Below are positions 36,602 to 46,785 of a stretch of 64,000 nt of DNA, one piece after another (within the stretch, counting starts at the first letter, position 1; every line of letters begins with the position of its first letter). This DNA is from Periconia sp. R9002 (lineage: Eukaryota > Ascomycota > Dothideomycetes > Pleosporales > Periconiaceae). A program made the position numbers and the translations under genes. The stretch spans positions 310,001 through 374,000 of the forward strand of contig JAMAHW010000024.1 in the NCBI GenBank assembly GCA_023627715.1, in the 5' to 3' direction. The notes under the pieces were generated by a model. The model saw nothing but the letters and a program-made list of their open reading frames with translations. It searched no databases and was not told where the DNA came from.

Positions 36602-37691
36602 ATGGGCAGAATCGATACCTTCAAGCCGCATAAAGCAGCTGATTACAACACTCGCACGAGGAGATGGATAAATTTACCCAAAGTCACTTATCCATTCAGC
36701 GAGCTGCCTTTACCACCCAAAAAGCGTGACCCAACTACCATCGTCAATAGGCCGCGACAGCTCCCATGGACGGTAGAGAACGGTCCACCTCCATGTCGAG
36801 CATGGCATCCGGACCATCTCTGGGAAATCGGCGCGCTCCGAAAAGCCATCTTTAACGAGCTATCAGGAATCGACGATCATACAGAATCTTTAGGTCAAAC
36901 AGAGACTTGCCTTGAGCACATCTTACGCTGCTGGGATACAAACCTTCGGAGGAAGGATTCTGAAGGGCCGTCATTTCTCATCCACGTCATCAAATCACGA
37001 CTCGATGAACGTCTGAACGTTGAGCATCTCCAGCTCGGAGATTCGAAGCAGATTGAAGCTCTCGGTAACGCCTGCGATCGAAGACGCGATTTTCAAATCT
37101 TCTTGGGGCGATTTTACCGTGAAGCCGAAAGTGTACTTCAGACTGTGGAGATGCTACCTGGCCAATTTACCCAGGTCATGCAGGTGCGGGAGTCACGATG
37201 CTGCTTACAGTGGGTATCCCATGCAAACGGAAAGCCCGCTAAGCTTATCCCAAGGATAAGTGAAGAAGATTTTTTGAATGAATATCACTTTGAAGATGAC
37301 GCCCCGGACACGAGAACTACTAATGCGCAATGCACGACTGAAACCTGGGCACGCGCGGTAAGTTAGGTCCATTCTGTACTGATTCAAAATCTGCTTTATT
37401 TTTCTTTTAAGCAATGATACAGGTTGTACTCCTCTATCTAGCCGTTTTGGATGTATCATTGATACGTGAGAGCAGGTCGCGATAATAGTCCCCAACAGAT
37501 TTATGGACAACTTTTTCGTATACAAGGATGTGCCCCTACCAGACCCAGACGAGAAAGTGGGCGAAGTAGATGAGCTTCTACCATTTTACAGCGAGAGTGA
37601 GATTGAAGAGGAAGTCGAGGAAGAAAGCATTAAGCTAGAAGAAGGACATAAGATATCCGGTTCACTTCCGGATCGCACTAAAGCCGAGTAA
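36602..37691 (+). CDS. Uncharacterised protein with acidic C-terminus
   Basis: Two exons (36602-37357 and 37476-37691) give 323 aa. The protein starts MGRIDTFKPHKAADYNTRTRRW and has a mixed, apparently globular region. After the intron it reads VAIIVPNRFMDNFFVYKDV and ends in a Glu/Asp-rich tail. The intron (GTAAGT to GAGCAG, phase 0) was chosen because it alone joins the two frames with coding character. No catalytic motif or membrane span is visible. I do not recognise the family, and it may be lineage-specific. It is convergent with the next gene, with about 90 bp between the stops. Confidence 0.55.
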
Positions 37692-37777
37692 TTCAGAACG
37701 AGACGAGACGCCAGTTGAATCTGGTTGAACTGCACTATCACACAATATTGAAGAATCCAAAATTCCCTAATCCAACC

Positions 37778-38677
37778 CTAATTATTCTTTGGCCCAATGG
37801 TCCAAAGCAAACTCCCATCCTTCAAAACCAACCTCCTCCCCAACCCCAGTGCAACAGCCCAATCCAACGCATCCTTCACCTCCTCATCCCTCCCAACAAC
37901 ACTCGCAAGCCGCAACCTCACAGGTGGCTTCTCCCTATTACACCGCCTAGAAAACATAGCCACGGCATCCGAGATCTCCTCCGCAATTTCCACACTCGGC
38001 TCAGTAACAAGATCTGCACCCACATCCTCTGGATCGTCTGACGTGACGCCGAGTTCCAGCCACGCGACCATATCGAGTGGCTTTGAACCGTCCTCAGAGT
38101 CCGAGAAGAAGAGTTTAGAGGATGTGCTATTGCTAGATCGGCGCGTTGTCTTCGACGATGAGGAGTGGGTGGCCGAGAGGGCGGACGCGCTTCTTGTGTT
38201 GCTGCGGGGGGTGGTGGGTGAGCGTGCGGCCTTGATGGTGTCTTCGCTGTCGCTGGAGATCGAGGCGTCGTCGTCTACGACGAAATCGTCGAGTTCGTAG
38301 TCTTCGTTGCCGGAATCATATCTACTATCTTGAGAGGCTTTCTTGCGTGCTATCAATCTTTCTATTGTGCTATATACAGACTCTGCCGATGAAGATACCG
38401 ATTGGTTGTCGTATCCTTCGTCGGCTGAGTCTGATTCGGTGTCGTCTGCAGAGTCTTTTGATGTTGTGGAGGAGGGAGTGATACGCTTTGATGCAACGGA
38501 TTCACGAGCTCTGGTGATGTGCTCGGAGATCGTAGCTTCTAGAATATCGAGGTCTACTGAGGAAACGGTTGGCGATGAACCACGTCGCGAGACTCGCTCT
38601 TTCGTCTTAGGGGTGTTTTGCGAGATGTTGCGCGATGCGAGACGCTGCGAACGGCGTGGTCCAGTCATTTTCGGCAT
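37778..38677 (-). CDS. Uncharacterised Ser/Asp-rich protein, probably nuclear
   Basis: An intronless frame. The likely starts are the Met at 38677 (MPKMTGPRRSQRLASR) or nine bases further in; a longer N-terminus from 38704 is possible. The result is about 299 aa. The middle is Ser/Thr/Asp-rich and looks disordered (YELDDFVVDDDASISSDSED). Basic stretches (GPRRSQRLASR; SSSKTTRRSS) could act as nuclear signals. The last 90 residues are more ordered (LDMVAWLELGVTSDDPEDVG; VKDALDWAVALGLGRRLVL). No named family is recognised. Two ATCACGTGAT palindromes lie about 310-350 bp upstream. Confidence 0.6.
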   Translation of the reverse strand: MPKMTGPRRSQRLASRNISQNTPKTKERVSRRGSSPTVSSVDLDILEATISEHITRARESVASKRITPSSTTSKDSADDTESDSADEGYDNQSVSSSAESVYSTIERLIARKKASQDSRYDSGNEDYELDDFVVDDDASISSDSEDTIKAARSPTTPRSNTRSASALSATHSSSSKTTRRSSNSTSSKLFFSDSEDGSKPLDMVAWLELGVTSDDPEDVGADLVTEPSVEIAEEISDAVAMFSRRCNREKPPVRLRLASVVGRDEEVKDALDWAVALGLGRRLVLKDGSLLWTIGPKNN

Positions 38678-38987
38678 AAAGATGATGACAGCTAACAAAT
38701 CCAAGCCATGAAATATGCTTGAGAGATGCAGGGTAACTTCACGAAGTCACTTGCAGAGGGTTGAAATTTTTCTTTGTCTTCAAGCTTGTCCTTGAGAACA
38801 AAGATCGGAGGTGAAAGATATTACCTGGAACAGATCTCTATCAAAGAAATATATATTAGCGAAACATCGAGATACTACCAGTCGTTTAATTTTATTTTTC
38901 TAACGCAACTGTACATATATAGATATTTCAAGGTGATACAAACCTTCCAAGGTTGATACATAGGTACATATCCAAGGGAGGCTGACT

Positions 38988-39029
38988 ATCACGTGATGCC
39001 GATTTCATTGTCCGATCCGATCACGTGAT
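38988..39029. promoter_or_regulatory. Pair of ATCACGTGAT palindromes
   Basis: Two identical 10-bp palindromes at 38988-38997 and 39020-39029 contain the CACGTG core recognised by fungal bHLH factors. They lie upstream of the minus-strand gene ending at 37778. Function is inferred only from the motif. Confidence 0.4.
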
Positions 39030-40719
39030 ATCATCCTTCGAACTGAATCTCTCGATGTCGTGCATTATTGGTCGAAACTATCAAAAACCCGCGGAAATAT
39101 TACTTTTTTTATCCATCAATTTTTCAAGTTCCATATCTGATGGTTGGAGTGACGAATCAAGGCTCCAGATGTCATCATGCCCTCGCCACAATCATTTTAT
39201 GTACATACATATACCCACATGCATTATGTACATATGTGAGTTGTGCACAGAGCACCCGCATGCATCTATCCAATCTCATGTTATATTGTCCCAATTACCT
39301 GTGTACACGTCTCGACCAGGGACATTTTTGGGTTGTTTTACCGCGTTAATTTCGCGAATAATCCAATGATACCTACATCACTTTCATCCTTTTAGTATGC
39401 ATTATCCCAAAAAGATAGTTTTAGGACTTGATCATTCAAATCACCAGCAAATCGGAACTCAACCACGGTGCGAATAGTCAGAAAATTGATCGTTCTGCAG
39501 CTACAATTGGTAAAATGAAATGAGATGTCGATTCATCAATCCTGACATCTAGATCGATTTAATTTTACTCGCATCCAGCAAAATCTCCGCACCCAACATG
39601 GCATAACTACCCTCGCTGTACAAGTACATGCACTAATATTACGTGCATTATCAGCCATGTTTCCTCGGTTGCCGCTCTATAGGTGGACCGCAGGCCCATT
39701 AGATTTCACCTGGATCACATGATGACTCGGCATTTACAAACATGCTTGTTGATATGAAATCATGTACATTGATTCAATTCTCAGGAGGTTAATGACCTGC
39801 AATGCGGCACAGGTGGTAGCACTTGAGTATGCCTTTCCTGAGAGCCACTGCGCTCATCTGATTCCTTCAAGAGGTATCGAATTTCAGAAGTGACCTCACG
39901 CGGTCGTGTGATCACCTCGATTTGTAAAATGAGGTTTGGTCGGGGGGCGGAAATATCATCACCATCGGCGTGGGGCGGCGCGGGAAGCTCATGTCTTCCA
40001 AGATATTCGCTCCAATTAGTGTAACATTTACTTATCCGGCAGACGTAATCGACGCAGGGTCTTTCGAAGTCCCTGAATTGAACCCTGTTTTCGCTTATTC
40101 TCGGTTCCCAAAGCACTGATACGCTGACAGCAGTTCCGTTTCCGGGACTCTTCTATCACGAAATGTTTGCGTTCTTTCAATTTGCGGCTGCGGCGGGGTA
40201 GAAACCGCATAGGCCACTTCGCGTGGAGAGATCGTAATGATAAGATGATTACTATAGGGCCAATACTTGCGAGAAGTACAATGACGTGGCATGAGATAAT
40301 CGAAGGTCTTTGTAAACGAAGACCCTGCCTATCGCCAACGTCACCAACGCCAAGGCAGCCAGGTAGGTGTTGTCCGCTGCAACCAGGGTCTCTCCAAGCA
40401 GGAGTTCAAGTACCAAAGCTGCGCCGCCTACCTGTACACATCTCATGTGAACACCATGGATTTTTCCAAGTTAGAATTGAACGCCGCCTTCACACTTTAC
40501 CCAGCGATTACAAAAAGCTCAGTGATTCACGCGCCTATCTGGTTACCCCTCTTCCAACGCACATTACGCCTGCCCAGCTGGCTGCTGATATCGCACCTTG
40601 ACCACCGCATCGCAACAACTACATCGCCTACCCGAGGAACAAACTTCCATCAGAGTCGAAGTACGTTCACGTCCTAGAAGAGCAAAAACACGGTTAATTG
40701 ATGCTAACGATATCTCAGG
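39030..40719. other. Gene-poor stretch
   Basis: AT-rich to about 39780, then of mixed composition. Several open frames between 39781 and 40677 are 60-145 codons long on both strands but show no family motif and no agreed exon structure. I see nothing that I can call a gene. Confidence 0.4.
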
Positions 40720-40941
40720 ATGTGTCAAAACGTACGAGCTATATTCATTTGTTCTCCGTGGCATGCGAGACTAGGCGAAGAGCCCACACGCATCAAACAC
40801 ATCGCCCATTGTCGAGCAGCATTGATCAGGGGAAGAAGCTGTCCAAAGTCTCTTAGGACCGACGATCACGTTCTTCAAGAAGACGAACCCGATAATTATT
40901 GTCCGGAGTGCAAAAGGGAAACCCCGCCTGAGACACCTTAG
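40720..40941 (+). CDS. Possible small Cys-containing protein
   Basis: A 73-aa frame opens right after an intron-like end (GCTAAC, then CTCAG at 40718). It has cysteine and histidine spacing that could bind a metal: CQNVRAIFIC, HIAHCRAALIRGRSCP, and YCPECKRE near the end. The pattern recalls small Cys-rich fungal proteins of unknown role. An upstream exon may exist, since a GTACGT-like donor lies at about 40661. No signal peptide is seen in the frame given. Low confidence. Confidence 0.35.
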   Translation: MCQNVRAIFICSPWHARLGEEPTRIKHIAHCRAALIRGRSCPKSLRTDDHVLQEDEPDNYCPECKRETPPETP

Positions 40942-41991
40942 TGAAGAGGACTATCGCTTTTGAACATCTACTTTTTCTTAGCTTAGGTGTATTTTTCTAA
41001 ACACTCTTCTTTCGCCTTCTGCCTTCCACGGTCGCTCCAGAACGGAACCATATCGCTTTTTTGAACAATTGGTAAGGCCATGCGGACATACTTCCCCTGG
41101 TGATGACTAACTGGATTGGTTGAACGTCTAAATTGTAACAGACCATGTTCAGGCAATGGTTCAATGGCATCCGAATCGAAGTGAGCAACTAAACGAAACG
41201 GTCGTTTTCAGATTCGGAAGTTCGAGTGAAGAAGATATTACCGTAAAGGTCGACCCTCATTTCACAGTGCAGCTTCACAGAAGCCTAGTCCGACTGATAC
41301 CAAGGCATCCAGGAAAAGGTTTATCCGTGTCAAAAACAGCAATCGGAACGGATGGCAGTCCGCCTTGGTTTTCTTCCAATCGCTCTTAGGCTGGCCATTG
41401 TACGGCAGGGCTGTGTGGTGTGTGATCGGGCGATTGCCTGCAGGACGAGGATTGGTGGCGGGCTTAGGTTGTCTCGGTTGCTCCACTTGTGCTGTGACTC
41501 TTATGTACCCGGTCACTAATGCGGAGCTTTTAATTCCTGTATGGTGACCCAGACGCGGAGGGTAATGAATTCCCCCATTTCCATGTAAAGAGTGCATTTG
41601 TGTCATTCGCGAGTGTGTCGAAACTGAACTGGTTACGAAGCTGGTCCCACAAGCGCATTACAGCTCGTTACTCATTACTGCGTTATCTCAAGTACTGCGT
41701 TACCTAAAGTGTTCCTTCTACTTTCTCTCATAGGTCTAAATTCATATTGCTTCCCTTGTTTACAGGGTAGGAATAGCGAACAAGCAGTATTTCCCGTTAT
41801 TCCCGAGTCCATCCAATACATATGTATGTATTTGATGTCTACGCAGTCGGCCCGATGCCCCCTGCCGACACTTAACCTCACCTCAAAAAGAAGATACTCG
41901 GCAGCCACATTGATAACAGTCCTCCCGCCTCTACCCCGCAAAAGCAGTAGGAACAAAAGTTATGAGACGAAATCATAAAAAAAATCAATAG
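40942..41991. other. Intergenic, about 1 kb
   Basis: No supported gene. A 77-codon frame at 41156-41389 has no recognisable motif. The last bases (41977-41984, A8 on the plus strand) are the Pol III terminator of the tRNA gene on the minus strand. Confidence 0.45.
41977..41984 (-). terminator. RNA polymerase III terminator of tRNA-Glu
   Basis: A run of eight T on the minus strand starts eight bases after the discriminator base, as expected for a Pol III terminator. Confidence 0.8.
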
Positions 41992-42136
41992 TTCCGATGC
42001 CGGGGTTTGAACTGCGCATTTTTGTTAGTAACTCATCTTTTACCATTGGGAGGGAACACGTACCCCGGGTCGTCTGAGAATTCTCACATCTTCAATTCGT
42101 GAAAATCAGAAATCCTAACCACTGGACCACATCGGA
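41992..42136 (-). tRNA. tRNA-Glu(UUC) with a canonical intron and a second, spliceosomal-type insertion
   Basis: Removing two inserts leaves a perfect 72-nt tRNA. The acceptor stem is TCCGATG with CATCGGA and discriminator A. The D stem is GTCC with GGAT. The anticodon stem is TCTGA with TCAGA around loop TTTTCAC, anticodon TTC (Glu). The T stem is CCGGG with CCCGG around TTCAAAC. Insert 1 is 21 nt (42079-42099), after position 37, the normal tRNA intron site. Insert 2 is 52 nt (42012-42063), exactly between positions 53 and 54; it starts GTACGT, contains TACTAAC and ends GCGCAG. The A box (TGGTCCAGTGG) is intact. The B box is split, but the G ending insert 2 restores most of it. A T8 terminator begins eight bases after the 3' end. 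Identity is certain; processing of insert 2 is unknown. Confidence 0.93.
42012..42063 (-). other. mRNA-type intron-like insertion in the tRNA-Glu T arm
   Basis: The 52-nt insertion has a GTACGT donor, also used by protein introns in this window such as those of SEY1 and the PFK-2 gene. It has a perfect TACTAAC branch site and a CAG end 13 nt after the branch A. It shows no bulge-helix-bulge arrangement that I can see. Excision restores an exact 5-bp T stem and 7-nt T loop. Confidence 0.8.
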
Positions 42137-42575
42137 TTCGTTTCGATGAGAGATCTTACAAACTACGTTTCATATATAAGAATTGGAGGGAGGTATCACG
42201 AGCAGGGGTAGAAATGATACGAGATGTAGTACGCTGTGGTGATGGAATGCAAGCGGTAAAACAAACGAGAACGGGTTTGTGCGTGAGGCGGTGTAGGTTT
42301 GGTGCACGATTGTACTACCGTGGGAGGGGGAATAGGATGAGCACCTTCATTAACATTCTCAGCGAAGAAAGTCCGGTCACTTTCTACACTGATGCATGGA
42401 GATAATGTTTTGGGATAGGGGTTGGGAATCGAATTATGTGTAAAATATATAGAATTAACATGCCTGATTAGAGACTAGCCTCACTATCATGACTGAGGCA
42501 ACTGGTAAGGCAATGCTTGCTTGCAATTATCCAGAATTTAAGGGCTTATAACTGTCACAAAAAAGCGGCGTAGTA
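42137..42575. other. Intergenic, tRNA upstream flank
   Basis: About 440 bp, with no supported gene. A 63-codon frame at 42214-42405 is not accepted. Confidence 0.45.
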
Positions 42576-43412
42576 CTAGTCACCTCTCTGTGAATCTAAG
42601 GCCAATATATATGCGACATTAACCGTTCCATCTTCGGTATTCTCATCCATTTCATCATCGGAGTCAACTATGGTCTCCCAACCAAGAGCCTCCCTTAATT
42701 TCCACCCCCACCTTGCATATTCCGATCCATCTACCTCCTCAAACCTTCCGTTAACAAAGTGGTCGCTGATCATTAATTTCGCAACTGGGATGATTAATAG
42801 GGTGGTGGAGTGTTTGAGGAATTTCGGTTCTCCCCTAAGATTCATTCTAAGTTCGTAGAGTCAGCTTAACTCAAACCGAGGTGACATATTGGGCGATCAA
42901 CATCTCAAAACGCAACACCACACGATGTTTTATTACTGAACATGTACTTCTTAAATGTCAAAAACTTACCCGACGCGAAATGCTGCTAGATTTATGGATG
43001 CCTCGATGTCGGTGTCCGTGATGGTGTCGTTTTCATATAAGTTCCATAACTCCCTCCATAGCCGGTCAACGAAATCATACCGGACGTAGTCGGATGTAGC
43101 GAGAAGGCTCTCCATCCATTCTGGCGCAGTTGGAGCCGCGAATTCATTTGTAAAATTCGGTTCGCGGGCTTTGTTGAACAGGACCGCTCGGCACGTAGGG
43201 CATTTGTTTGCATTCTCGGCATCGAACGTGATCCATTCCTCAAGGCAAGTTGAGCCGAAGATGTGACTGCATGATGTTTCCGAGTGAACAAGTGTCGGAA
43301 CATGAGACTCGTTGAATGGTGCAAGGCAAATGTGGCATTGTTCAACTTTCTCAAGGCCGTCTTCAAGGAACTCCTCGCGGGTAAGAAGGCGAGGCATGGA
43401 GTTGGCCATCAT
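42576..43412 (-). CDS. RING-finger protein, probable E3 ubiquitin ligase
   Basis: Two exons (42970-43412 and 42576-42846) encode 237 aa; the intron is GTAAGT to ACTTAG. The RING lies at about residues 26-77: CHIC, then SCSHIFGSTCLEEWI, then KCPTCRAVLF. The fifth zinc ligand position is Gly instead of Cys or His (HIFG), a variant I recall from other fungal RING proteins; a residue elsewhere may supply the ligand. The rest has no known domain and ends in an acidic segment (DSDDEMDENTEDG). A role in ubiquitin transfer is inferred from the RING. The first of several nearby Met codons is used as the start, and it could begin five codons later. Confidence 0.75.
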
Positions 43413-44298
43413 GAAGCGACCGTCGATCGGGTGTCAGTAGGGTTGAAACGGTAGGAAGGGGGGGATGCGGTGTGGTCGAGGGGGGAAGGCGATGGGGTTT
43501 TTATAGGTTGTGGGCAGTAAGAGCTGATTTGGTTGAAGATGATTACCTGCCGAGGGGGGGTGGCATATATACACCCTACCTACCCTGCTGCCTGAAGCAG
43601 TGAACAAAAGCTCTATATAGCAACAAACGAGTCATTGCCTCTGTAGATTTCTTCCACGTAACGTGAAGTTTATAGTTGGCGAGTTACATTTATCTTCGCA
43701 GTATCAGCTCAAGTGATCGAGACTATTACGATTATACTTCGTTTTTTTTTTCAGTTCAAATTCGGTAATAGAGATAATGGTCTATATTGATTCACGCACT
43801 GAGTCGAATGAGAGTACATATCTACGCAACCACGTCTGTATATAACATCCCGAAATTCCATTGCGATAAAAGTGTTGCATGTTTTGTTGAATCAGATATC
43901 TCACTATGACAGCTTAGAAAGAAACATTTTGAATATACAGGTCAGGCTCGTGACGTGTAAGTACGAGAGAGCTGAATAAACCAGATCAAGCTATTCGACT
44001 ACGGAGGGAGAATGCGGTTATATATATGCCCTGCCCTAAGTACAGAAGCCCTGGGACCTCCTGCAGGCAAACGTAGGCCAAATAACAATCATCGATTAAA
44101 CGATAATCACGTGACAGAGCTACAATCAACACGTGAAGGATTCACTGAAAAGGTGCACCAGCTGCCGGTTGACGTCACGCTCGCAATTCTGATTGGTTGG
44201 CCAGCAACCTTGAGCCGAAGTCGGGACAGCACCGTGCAAAGGTATGAATCACCTCCCTTCCTACAAATACACACATTCAAATTTGCCCACACTCCATC
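43413..44298. promoter_or_regulatory. Divergent promoter region, RING gene / MFS transporter
   Basis: About 890 bp, AT-rich. TCACGTGA at 44107-44114 and a CACGTG core at 44130-44135 lie 160-190 bp upstream of the transporter start. No gene seen. Confidence 0.45.
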
Positions 44299-45808
44299 AT
44301 GGCTAACGTAGCAAACCCGGAAAGCATTCATCTGCATGAATCGCTAGCCTCAGCTCAAGAAGAGCCGAGCATGCGGTCAAACGCTGACGGCGACCAGACC
44401 GAAAGGCAGCGTGACACGGACAAAAAAAGGATATTTGTTCTAATTGGTGCTGCATTATCACAATTTCCCATCTGGGGTATGTTGTCTCATTTTCCATTAA
44501 GATTCCGAAGGCTAATCAAAAGACAAGGGTTTGCGATGAGCTATGGAGTTTTGCAAGAATATTATTTCCAACACTGGTCGATGAAGGGTGGTCGCGAGAT
44601 CACCGGCATTATTGGAACCACCTCAAACGGAGTCATGTATCTGTCAATGCCTTTCTTGTTTGCCCTATTCACCAGGCGCTGGGCTCGCCATCGCCGCACG
44701 GCAGCAGTCGTTGGGGCCATTCTAGCCTGTGTGAGCTTCGTATTGTCTTCCTTAAGTAAGCACGTTTGGCACCTTGTTGCGACTCAGTAAGTATGAACCA
44801 ATTCATAAAGTAAAGAAACTGATATCTTGCTCTGTTAGAGGGGTTCTGGCTGCCTTGGGGTGCGCCCTTGTTTTCAGCCCAACAACTCTATCTCTGGGCG
44901 AATGGTTCAATACGGACAATAGGATTTGCAATCGTGCAATAGCATTTGGGATCACGCTCTCATCGAAGAATATAGTCGGATCTACTTGTCCATTCATATT
45001 CCGCATCCTCCTCGACAGGACAAGTCTGCGAACCACCATGCTTGTCTGGGCAGCAATCACTTTAGGCGTATCTATGCTGTCAATCTATATGATTGCAACA
45101 CCTCAGACAAGCCTTCTGGCTGCAGAAACCGCTCGTGGCCGAAAGATCCCTTGGCACTTCCTTCGCCACCAAGCCTTCTGGATCTACAGTACTGCCACAC
45201 TTCTCCAAAGTGCTGGCTATGGGATCCCACAAACATATCTCACAGAGTATGCTAGGAATGTTTCAGCATTATCCCCAACTTTCTCCACCCTACTCATCAC
45301 GTTGATCAACATACCCGGCATCTGCTCATCAACCTTCTTCGGTTTTTTGAGTGACAACAAACACCTTCACCTCTCAGCGTCTACCGTCACCGCAATCTCA
45401 GCGCTCAGCTCCGCCCTCTCTGCGTTTCTGTTTTGGGGATTGGCCGCGAGGAACGGCATGGCTCTTTTGGTTCTATTCGCTATCACATTTGGCTTCTTCG
45501 CCAGTGGCTACAGCGCGACTTGGGCCGGGATAATGAATGATATGGAGAAAGATGCCGTGGCCAAAAATGAAGCGCTTGACTCTGGCGTACTCTATGGCAT
45601 GCTAAATGGCGCCAGAGGCATTGGATATGTAACGGGGGGTCTTCTCAGCGTACCTTTGGTCAAGGCGGGAACCCAGGTTTCGACGGGGCGATTCGGATAC
45701 GGAACAACTTATGGTCCTCTCATCATCTTTACTGGTCTTTCGTTGGCTTTCGGAGGCGCCGGTATCGCTTGCAGCCCAAGATGGAAGAAGCTGTTAACTC
45801 TAAGTTAA
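44299..45808 (+). CDS. MFS transporter, monocarboxylate-transporter-like
   Basis: Three exons (44299-44476, 44528-44786, 44839-45808) encode 468 aa. A polar N-terminus of about 43 residues is followed by about twelve hydrophobic spans. Family landmarks are GFAMSYGVLQEYYF after the first span, the SNGVMYLSMPF region, QGVLAALGCALVFSP, a long central loop, and GYGIPQTYLTEYARN in the second half. This is the pattern of the fungal MCT/SLC16-like branch, which moves monocarboxylates or related organic acids across the plasma membrane. The substrate is unknown. Introns start GTATGT and GTAAGT, and phases agree. The tail is short and basic. Confidence 0.87.
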
Positions 45809-46155
45809 TCCGGGCTATCAAACTCCGGGCTGTTTGTAAATCCAGAAGACGGACATGTAGCAGTCAGCAAGTGTCCCTCAAGAAGCCAGCATAGGCAGCC
45901 AGTAGTGGAGCTCATTACATTTAGCCTCATCGGAGAAGCGCTATATTACAAGGCCGTTACTCGCGATCACAGTATCACGCCACATGATCCCGCCAAAGAT
46001 AGAAAAAAATACTTCATATTTACACAATGCACCGTCAATTATTCGAAAACAATTCTCAAGTCCAAACACAATGATTTGTCAATATAGAAAATGTATAAAT
46101 CCATACCAAAACCTTCTGAACACCATCAACCTTCCTCATACCACCCTTCCCAACC
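45809..46155. other. Intergenic
   Basis: About 350 bp between two plus-strand frames. Nothing else seen. Confidence 0.4.
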
Positions 46156-46470
46156 ATGCCTTTCGAAAAAGAACTCCTCGAAATCATTCTTTGCTCCGCC
46201 CCCTTCCTCTTCGTAAGCCTCTGGATGTTCAGTTCATCAATGGAGGACGCCAGTGAACGAAAGATGCTTTTCATGAATGTTCTCATTGACATTACCATAC
46301 TCCTTCCCTTAACTTACATAGATCGTCAGAATCGCGGGGAACTACTCCTGAACCCTGGAGTGGTGCGAACATCCGTGATTGTTGCCCTTGTTAAGGAGTT
46401 CCTGGGCTTGTATTGGGCTCTTTTGCCGATCGATGTGGTGAGGTGGTTGGTGTATGTGTTGTTTGGGTGA
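46156..46470 (+). CDS. Small multi-span membrane protein, unknown
   Basis: An intronless frame of 104 aa starting MPFEKELLEIILCSAPF. There are three or four hydrophobic stretches: about residues 8-26 (EIILCSAPFLFVSLWMF), 38-55 (LFMNVLIDITILLPLTYI), and 72-103 (SVIVALVKEFLGLYWALL and onward). The linkers are charged. No known family is recognised. Two further tiny membrane frames lie within 2.6 kb, so this may be a small local family. The high hydrophobicity and a start ATG after a leader support coding, but there is no homology evidence. Confidence 0.5.
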   Translation: MPFEKELLEIILCSAPFLFVSLWMFSSSMEDASERKMLFMNVLIDITILLPLTYIDRQNRGELLLNPGVVRTSVIVALVKEFLGLYWALLPIDVVRWLVYVLFG

Positions 46471-46785
46471 GATCTGGTCATCAGGTCAGAAATCAGACTT
46501 GGCTGATGGAAGGGTGCCTCAGGCGCTCGGCATGAATGATCAGGGGATTAGATCCTTTGGTGTATGGTCCAATAGCTCAAATCAATCAATATGAATCATC
46601 GAAATGAATAGTAGCAATTATTCGACGTGAATATTGTATTCGCATCCCTTTACTCAGTGGCTAACAACCAACTTAATGTATCCTTGGCTTGACCACGTTG
46701 TGAACATCAAATATCTGCCCTTTGTGCAGTATCCAATCATGCCTTCCATGAGTGATCCCTCCTCACTATGACAACAATCTGAGTT
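46471..46785. other. Intergenic
   Basis: About 315 bp of convergent 3' flanks. Nothing seen. Confidence 0.4.

Noticed and set aside
39781..40677. Overlapping frames on both strands in the gene-poor stretch, possibly a decayed gene.
   Set aside because: No frame shows a recognisable protein and no splice pattern joins them convincingly.
42012..42063. The T-arm insert as a second archaeal-type tRNA intron.
   Set aside because: I see no bulge-helix-bulge arrangement at its junctions, while the GT..TACTAAC..AG marks fit an mRNA-type intron better. Folding was not computed, so this is a preference and not proof.
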